A stretch of 12,507 nucleotides of DNA, from contig JAIEPI010000161.1 in assembly GCA_019749855.1 (NCBI GenBank), positions 1-12,507 on the forward strand, read 5' to 3'. The notes under the pieces are model-generated. The model was not told the origin of the DNA and did no database searches. It saw only the letters and a list, made by a program, of their open reading frames with translations. Made by a program: the position numbers and the translations under genes. Shown here piece after piece: positions 6,366 through 12,507 of this stretch. Every line of letters starts with the position of its first letter. Position 1 is the stretch's first letter. The DNA comes from Rickettsiales bacterium (lineage in GTDB: Bacteria; Pseudomonadota; Alphaproteobacteria; Rickettsiales; UBA998).

Positions 6366-7784
6366 ATGTCGAGTGCCGCCTACTCCCCCCCTGCTATACT
6401 ACAAAATGCCTTTACGCATTTGACGGATGGTTTGTCGGCACTCCTGTTCTATCCCGTCCCCCTGCCCTTTGCACCGGATGGATTCCCACTTCTGGTGTTG
6501 TGGATGGCGGCAGGTGGTTTGTTCTTCACCCTGTATTTTCGTTTTGCCAATTTGCGTTTGCTGCCACACGCCGTGACCATTGTGTTTCGCAGCAAGCAGG
6601 AAGCCAAAGGCGAAATCAGCTCCTTTCAGGCACTGGCCGCCGCCTTATCTGGCACGGTGGGACTCGGCAACATTGCGGGTGTGGCAGTGAGTGTTTCCAT
6701 CGGCGGCCCGGGCGCGGTGGTGTGGATGATTGTTGCCGCCTTCCTCGGCACTGCTTCCAAGCTGGCGGAAGTCACCATTGGTCATCTGTATCGTGTGACG
6801 GATGCTGAGGGTAAAATCTCAGGCGGCCCGTTTTACTATCTACGTGACGGACTACGTGACAGAGGCTGGCCTCGTCTGGGCAAAGCGCTGTCCATCGCAT
6901 TTTGTTTTTGCTGTATGGGTGGCGCGATGGGCGGTGGCAATATGCTGCAATCCAATCAGGCGGTGGCATCGCTGGCGGGCAGCTTCCCGATCTTTGTTGG
7001 CTATGAATGGGCATTATCGCTGATTCTGGCGGTGATGACAGGCATCACGCTTATGGGCGGCATCCAGCGTATCGCCAATGTGGCAGGCGCGCTGGTTCCC
7101 CTGATGGCAATCATCTATGTGCTGGCCTGCCTGATCGTGCTCTATGAAAATGCGTCACTGATTCCAGCCGCCATGCAATTGATGCTGCATCATGCGTTGA
7201 CGCCTGAGGCGGCTGGCGGCGGCATGGTGGGCGCCTTGATTATGGGATTAAGGCGCGCTTTTTTCTCGTGCGAGGCGGGCATAGGCTCCACCCCCATTGC
7301 GCATGCGCCGTCACGCGCCGCCTATCCCGCGCAGGAGGGCTGCGTCGCCCTGCTCGAGCCAATGATCGACACCGTGCTGATTTGCACGATGACAGGTCTG
7401 GTACTGGTGGTGACCGGCGTATATACGAATCCGGCCAATGGCAGTGGCGTCGTGTTAACCGCCGCCGCCTTTGCCACCGTCATTCCGTGGTTTCCCAAAG
7501 TGCTGGCTGTATGTGTTGTACTATTTGCTTTCTCCACCATGATGACGTGGAGCTATTATGGTGAACGCGCATGGGTCTTTTTATTCGGCACAAATCATGT
7601 TCAGTATTTCTACGCGATGTTTTGCGCGCTGGCATTCCTGGGCGGCATTTTAAGCCTCGGCCCTATCGTGGATTTTGGTGATCTGCTGATTCTGGCGATG
7701 GCCATTCCCAATGGCATCGGCTTACTGATGATGCGTCAGCTGATTCGGCAGAAGGTAGAAGAATACCGCGCCGTTATTCGTTGA
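6366..7784 (+). CDS. AGCS-family sodium:alanine (glycine) symporter
   Basis: A 472-residue inner-membrane carrier of the alanine-or-glycine:cation symporter family, which imports small neutral amino acids with Na+. Length and about ten hydrophobic segments fit the family. The best motif is GEISSFQALAAALSGTVGLGNIAGVA at about 82-107, the conserved sodium and substrate region, followed by GGPGAVVWM and, later, FSCEAGIGSTPIAHA, which in this family reads close to SNEAGxGSAPxAHA. The substitution of Cys for the usual Asn there is worth noting. The start is less secure: GAGG (6361-6364) ends one base before ATG 6366, too close for normal initiation. No better start is visible downstream before the first membrane segment. 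The gene converges with ygfZ, overlapping it by 11 bases at the 3' end. The exact substrate (alanine, glycine or serine) is not determined. Confidence 0.9.
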   Translation: MSSAAYSPPAILQNAFTHLTDGLSALLFYPVPLPFAPDGFPLLVLWMAAGGLFFTLYFRFANLRLLPHAVTIVFRSKQEAKGEISSFQALAAALSGTVGLGNIAGVAVSVSIGGPGAVVWMIVAAFLGTASKLAEVTIGHLYRVTDAEGKISGGPFYYLRDGLRDRGWPRLGKALSIAFCFCCMGGAMGGGNMLQSNQAVASLAGSFPIFVGYEWALSLILAVMTGITLMGGIQRIANVAGALVPLMAIIYVLACLIVLYENASLIPAAMQLMLHHALTPEAAGGGMVGALIMGLRRAFFSCEAGIGSTPIAHAPSRAAYPAQEGCVALLEPMIDTVLICTMTGLVLVVTGVYTNPANGSGVVLTAAAFATVIPWFPKVLAVCVVLFAFSTMMTWSYYGERAWVFLFGTNHVQYFYAMFCALAFLGGILSLGPIVDFGDLLILAMAIPNGIGLLMMRQLIRQKVEEYRAVIR

Positions 7785-8739
7785 TGCTCGTCTGAGCTTC
7801 GTCATCTGATGCCTCGGGCGGATGCCACCATAATGGTGATGCCTCCAGCGCTATCCCATCCGCGGTGATGGTTTGCTCCTGATGCAAGGCTTGGCGCATC
7901 ATATCAAGCCGCACCAGCGCCATGCCCATCATGCCACAGGATGAGCGCATCTCTCCAATTTCGCGTTCACCCGCCATGAGGGTGGTAGTTGCTGCTGGAA
8001 GTGTCTGGGTGGCGGTGACACGGCAGAGGCGTTTGCGCAGAGTCGCCCGATGTTTGGAGCGCGCCGTGACCTCCTGCCCCACATAGCAACCTTTAGTGAA
8101 ACTGATGCCGTTCAGCGCGTCATAGCCATTCTCTAACAACAAGGTGTGATCCACCACGGCGTCACGGCTGCCCTCGGGAATGCCCTCCTGCAAACGATGC
8201 ATTTCGTAAGTGGTGAATGGCTGTCGTTCGAGTCCATGCGCCTGTTCAAATGCATCGAGGGCAGCTTGCGACTGTGCGATTACCCGCACACCCATGGCCG
8301 CGTGCCGTGGATCAATACAAAGCCACAGCTGTCCTTGCGGTACATGCAGCGTGATGGCTGAGCCAACGGTCGCACACAGCCCAAAGTGCGCCGCGATATT
8401 GCCGCCAGTCAGCGCGGCAACCACCGCATCGCTCATCGGGGTTAAGGTGACGCGGCTGCGCAGCTTGTAAAGGCTCAGCAACCGCTGAAGCGCTGGTAGG
8501 CGAGCGCGGTCTGTCTCCAGCAAAAAACCGTCTGCATCAGCGGATAAAAAGAAATCAAACTGGAATTTTCCCTGCGCGGAAAGTAACGCCGCAAAGAGGC
8601 TGTGCTGTGGGGTGAGTTGTGTAATGTCGTTGGTGATCAGACCTTGTAAAAATTCCGCACGATCGTCACCTGAAATGTGAAGAACGGCGCGATCATCAAG
8701 TGGAATGAATTGATAGGTCATCCACACTAAATAAGGCAT
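7774..8739 (-). CDS. ygfZ: YgfZ/GcvT-like folate-binding protein for Fe-S cluster maintenance
   Basis: A 321-residue cytoplasmic protein related to the glycine-cleavage T-protein but of the YgfZ type (COG0354), which uses tetrahydrofolate to support assembly or repair of some Fe-S proteins such as MiaB. The diagnostic motif KGCYVGQEVTAR is complete at 216-227, with the essential Cys at 218. The N-terminal part holds HISGDD, FLQGLITNDI and FAALLSAQGK. GTG and ATG codons are close: ATG 8739 (MPYLVWMTYQ) follows a GGTGG-like site, while ATG 8721 (MTYQFIPL) is nearer to usual family starts but lacks one; the difference is six residues. It begins 13 bases after GT2, a tight pair likely read from the GT2 promoter. 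Its 3' end overlaps the AGCS stop. A decayed homologue sits at 1267-1448. Confidence 0.93.
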   Translation of the reverse strand: MPYLVWMTYQFIPLDDRAVLHISGDDRAEFLQGLITNDITQLTPQHSLFAALLSAQGKFQFDFFLSADADGFLLETDRARLPALQRLLSLYKLRSRVTLTPMSDAVVAALTGGNIAAHFGLCATVGSAITLHVPQGQLWLCIDPRHAAMGVRVIAQSQAALDAFEQAHGLERQPFTTYEMHRLQEGIPEGSRDAVVDHTLLLENGYDALNGISFTKGCYVGQEVTARSKHRATLRKRLCRVTATQTLPAATTTLMAGEREIGEMRSSCGMMGMALVRLDMMRQALHQEQTITADGIALEASPLWWHPPEASDDEAQTSINE

Positions 8740-8752
8740 TCACCACCGTGCT

Positions 8753-9817
8753 TCAAGCGACCTGTCGTTGCGTGCCATGTTCATGTGCATGACGCGTCGT
8801 CACCTCCTGAATGATCTGCATGAGAAGCTGACAGCCGCGCTCTCGCGTATAGCTTCGTTTTAACCGATGAAACGCCTGACTGGCCATCGTGCGTGCCTGA
8901 TCCTCATCCTCTAGCAGCCTTCTTAGCCCGCCCGCCATTGCCTCAGCGTCGCCTGCGGTCACGAATATCGCTTCCTCATCAGGAACGAGCATATCACTTA
9001 GCCCGCTCGTGTTTGTTAAAAGAATGGGGAGCTTTGCCGCCATAGCGGTAAGAAGAACACGTCCATTGATGTCGCTCGTGGATGGCTGGCAGTAGATATC
9101 GACAGATCGCAGTAAGGCGTCCATGTGTTCGCGTGGGGGAATGAACTCGACAATGGATTCGACCCCAAGCTTTCGCGCCAGACGACGAACGTGATAAAGG
9201 CGTAAGCCCTCTCCCACAATCATCGCTCGGCAGGCGGTGCCCTCGGACTTCACATGTGCCAGCGCTCTTAAGAATACGGCAATTCCTCCATGTTCCTCGA
9301 GCGAGGTATTCACGAGAATCGTTGGTGGCTGTTGCCAAACAGAGCGGATAAATCCGCCACGCTGTTCAATCATGGGCGGCAAATGAAAAACGCGATCTGG
9401 CATAGAACCCGCGACAACCAGGGGCGCAATAAAATCCGGTCGTTGTGTGAGCACCGCATCCGCCGCGCTAGCCCAGGCAAACGGTGCTGAATCCACCATG
9501 GCCAGTGTGGGTTTATCAAACTGAATGGCCTTGCGAGCAAAATTAAGCGCTAGCGAGTCGTGGCAAATGAGCACATCTGCACGCAATGTGCGCAACAGGG
9601 GGCCTAATTTACTAATGGCACGCGCATCCTTCTCACCCAGCAACGGATGAAGCCCTAACAATGAGATAGGCAATAACCGCAATGACGTATTGATATTGGC
9701 TTTCGCGTGCGAGATCACAGCCACGTCGTGGCCAAGGGCCACTTCTCCAGACACGCAGTCATAGAGGCGTTTGCCAATTTCTTCTGAACGACTAAGTAAT
9801 AAGTGTACAATTCGCAC
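8753..9817 (-). CDS. GT4-like glycosyltransferase homologue (GT2) lacking the usual donor-site residues
   Basis: A 354-residue GT-B protein of the same subfamily as GT1. The two align with no net gap over 171-257 and share an ADVLICHD / ASAVICHG segment in the N-terminal half. Key GT4 residues are replaced in GT2: R172 and K176/K177 of GT1 are S172 and H176/G177 (NTSLEEHGG), and both Glu of E-x7-E are changed, to D249 and T257 (DINGRVLLTAM). GEG at 202-204 is retained. The reading frame is intact and full length, so this is a maintained protein with a changed or lost sugar-donor site. GTG 9817 is preferred: GGAG lies 9 bases before it, and a promoter sits at 9841-9868. The TTG at 9868 that would give a longer frame overlaps the -35 box. 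It leads the GT2-ygfZ pair. Function may be catalytic with altered chemistry, or non-catalytic. Confidence 0.88.
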   Translation of the reverse strand: MRIVHLLLSRSEEIGKRLYDCVSGEVALGHDVAVISHAKANINTSLRLLPISLLGLHPLLGEKDARAISKLGPLLRTLRADVLICHDSLALNFARKAIQFDKPTLAMVDSAPFAWASAADAVLTQRPDFIAPLVVAGSMPDRVFHLPPMIEQRGGFIRSVWQQPPTILVNTSLEEHGGIAVFLRALAHVKSEGTACRAMIVGEGLRLYHVRRLARKLGVESIVEFIPPREHMDALLRSVDIYCQPSTSDINGRVLLTAMAAKLPILLTNTSGLSDMLVPDEEAIFVTAGDAEAMAGGLRRLLEDEDQARTMASQAFHRLKRSYTRERGCQLLMQIIQEVTTRHAHEHGTQRQVA

Positions 9818-9826
9818 GACAGATAT

Positions 9827-9868
9827 CTCCAGAAATACATCTATTAAGCGAAAACTTTGCAAAGGCAA
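9827..9868 (-). promoter_or_regulatory. Probable sigma70-type promoter and ribosome binding site of the GT2-ygfZ pair
   Basis: On the minus strand TTGCCT (9868-9863) and TAATAG (9846-9841) are 16 bases apart, giving a start point near 9834. GGAG (complement of 9827-9830) follows, 9 bases before GTG 9817. The spacer side holds a 10-bp palindrome CTTTGCAAAG (9855-9864) overlapping the -35 box, a possible operator. The leader would be only about 18 bases long. Confidence 0.4.
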
Positions 9869-9942
9869 CGCCTTGAGATGTTTTTTATCCGTGATAACTG
9901 TGAAAACAGTCCTGTTGTGTGGAGGCGCCTACGAGAAGAATA

Positions 9943-10209
9943 TCAGTGGATGGCTGTTGAATGTTTAATCCAGCGGTAGTCACTGGGACGAATCAACTCG
10001 CAACTAGCCACCTTCACCGAATGGAGCTTGCCGTCTAATGAGCGCTCCCAGAATTCCAGAAACTTATGCAGCTGAGGAAACTCAGGCGTTAAATCAAGGT
10101 CCTGCCATATATAAGCCTGCAAAAGACTCGGGTGATCCGGCATGTGATAGAAGATCTCTGCCGTGGTCAGGCGATAATCTTGATGTATTGTTCGTGATAT
10201 ATCATTCAT
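9943..10209 (-). CDS. usg: Usg family protein
   Basis: A small protein of 88 residues (92 from GTG 10221) matching the Usg family, known in Alphaproteobacteria and first named for a gene upstream of trpF/trpB in Caulobacter. The core YRLTTAEIFYHMPDHPSLLQAYIWQDLDLTPEFPQLHKF and the following GKLHSVKVA and LIRPSDYR segments are the family consensus. No molecular function is established for Usg. ATG 10209 gives the usual family length; the GTG four codons upstream is the alternative, and neither has an obvious Shine-Dalgarno sequence. No trp gene is adjacent here: the neighbours are GT2 (same strand, 125 bases downstream) and the divergent 23S rRNA gene. It is the best taxonomic marker in the window. 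Confidence 0.93.
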   Translation of the reverse strand: MNDISRTIHQDYRLTTAEIFYHMPDHPSLLQAYIWQDLDLTPEFPQLHKFLEFWERSLDGKLHSVKVASCELIRPSDYRWIKHSTAIH

Positions 10210-10221
10210 AATGCTAGTCAC

Positions 10222-10459
10222 TTTTCAATCACTGACTATAATTACCTTCAATAACCCCACTATACACCAAACATAGTTAAATATATATTAAACACGCGCC
10301 ATGCCCCTCCAGGATCCAGCGGTGCACTGTAAAAGATCGTCTGGTCGTCAGCGAGAAAGTTTTTAATTCAGCATCTCACCTTATGGATATGGTGATCCTT
10401 ATATTTTTCGTTTCTTTTCTGACACTTAAAAAATGTTGTCAAAACTTGATAAAAATCCG
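10222..10459. other. Spacer between usg and the rRNA promoter
   Basis: This stretch of about 240 bases holds no open reading frame I would defend. It is A/T-rich near 10260-10300 and again from about 10370. There is no 16S 3' end, anti-Shine-Dalgarno sequence or tRNA. A weak dyad TCACC/GGTGA around 10376-10395 is followed by a T-rich run on the plus strand, too weak to call a terminator. Bases just before 10459 are A-rich and could serve as an UP element for the rRNA promoter. Confidence 0.5.
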
Positions 10460-10488
10460 TTGACGGTCTGTAGAGCCGGCGATATAAG
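10430..10488 (+). promoter_or_regulatory. Strong sigma70-type promoter of the 23S rRNA gene
   Basis: TTGACG (10460-10465) and TATAAG (10483-10488) are separated by exactly 17 bases, close to consensus. An A/T-rich stretch upstream (10430-10459) fits an UP element, typical for rRNA promoters. Transcription would start near 10495, giving a leader of about 205 bases. Its position shortly before 23S, with no 16S gene in between, shows 23S has its own promoter. Confidence 0.75.
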
Positions 10489-10491
10489 ACA

Positions 10492-10532
10492 CTTCCCTTT
10501 CGAGAGGAAGGTTCGCAAATCGCAAGGTTTGC
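10492..10532 (+). promoter_or_regulatory. Two small hairpins at the start of the rRNA leader
   Basis: CTTCC/GGAAG with an inner CT/AG and a TTCG loop (10492-10510, one A bulged) and GCAAA/TTTGC (10515-10532, 8-base loop). The first overlaps the predicted transcription start, so it may be only partly in the RNA. They could be antitermination or leader structures; no clear boxA motif was found. Confidence 0.3.
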
Positions 10533-10575
10533 TGCTGCTAGACAAGTGAAGAAGAGTTTTTCTTATATAACCGTT

Positions 10576-10601
10576 TCCAATGTTCCTTTCCGGGCATTGG
10601 A
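10576..10601 (+). promoter_or_regulatory. Hairpin in the 23S rRNA leader
   Basis: TCCAATG (10576-10582) pairs perfectly with CATTGGA (10595-10601) around a 12-base loop. It lies about 100 bases before the 23S 5' end, in transcribed leader. Role unproven; leader folding or RNase processing is the natural guess. Confidence 0.45.
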
Positions 10602-10639
10602 TAGCGAGTTGATGCAATCACATCGTTTAAAAATATTCG

Positions 10640-10689
10640 CTACGGCAGATGGCAGCGTCCACAAGAGCGCTGCTTTGCTCTGTCCGTAG
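10640..10689 (+). promoter_or_regulatory. Composite hairpin just before the 23S 5' end
   Basis: An outer stem CTACGG (10640-10645) with CCGTAG (10684-10689), a middle AGA/TCT helix (10647-10649 with 10679-10681) and an inner stem GCAGCG/CGCTGC (10652-10657 with 10668-10673) stack into one 50-base fold with small bulges. It closes about 10 bases before the 23S sequence. It is a candidate RNase III-type processing element or precursor structure. Confidence 0.5.
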
Positions 10690-10699
10690 GCGACTCAAG

Positions 10700-12507
<1,808 letters not shown>

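Noticed and set aside
9818..9868. Longer GT2 starting at TTG 9868
   Set aside because: The TTG overlaps a likely -35 box and has no ribosome binding site; GTG 9817 has GGAG at 9 bases and aligns GT2 with GT1 position for position.
9897..9910. ACTGT-GAAA-ACAGT hairpin as a terminator for usg
   Set aside because: No T-run follows in the usg direction (the bases are A-rich on that strand), so it is not a convincing rho-independent terminator.
10426..10617. 63-residue minus-strand frame over the rRNA promoter and leader
   Set aside because: It covers the promoter and hairpins of the rRNA leader and has no protein-like features.

Overview
The window reads as chromosomal DNA of an alphaproteobacterium. 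The best evidence is a well-preserved Usg protein (a small family typical of Alphaproteobacteria) and a 23S rRNA gene of alphaproteobacterial type. I cannot place it to an order. The 23S gene has its own promoter and neither a 16S gene nor tRNA-Ile/Ala genes in front of it, so the rRNA operon appears split. That is known from Rickettsiales and some other lineages.

Region 1 (1-1480) is a rearranged patch. It opens with a 5'-truncated second copy of the flavodoxin gene found intact at 1481-2059, differing from it only at synonymous positions. Next comes a complete GT4-type glycosyltransferase (GT1), followed directly by a frameshifted, truncated remnant of a YgfZ-type gene. Region 2 (1481-4382, minus strand) runs as a CAT-type amino-acid permease, a pirin and the intact flavodoxin. 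Region 3 (4383-7784) holds a 558-residue cytoplasmic protein I do not recognise (minus strand) and, divergent from it, an AGCS sodium/alanine-type symporter (plus strand). Region 4 (7774-9868, minus strand) is a tight pair of a second GT4-type protein (GT2) and an intact ygfZ. Region 5 (9943-12507) is usg on the minus strand, then about 240 bases of nearly empty spacer, a strong sigma70-type promoter, a structured leader of about 200 bases and the first ~1.8 kb of 23S rRNA, which runs off the right edge.

The most striking pattern is that the GT-ygfZ pair occurs twice, once at each end of the protein-coding part, pointing inward. The two copies have decayed in opposite ways. The left pair keeps a GT with intact donor-site motifs but a dead ygfZ. 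The right pair keeps an intact ygfZ, but its GT has lost the R/K and E-x7-E residues typical of GT4 enzymes. The other genes suggest amino-acid import (two unrelated transporters) and redox or stress housekeeping (pirin, flavodoxin, YgfZ). I see no CRISPR array, transposase, tRNA or phage gene.
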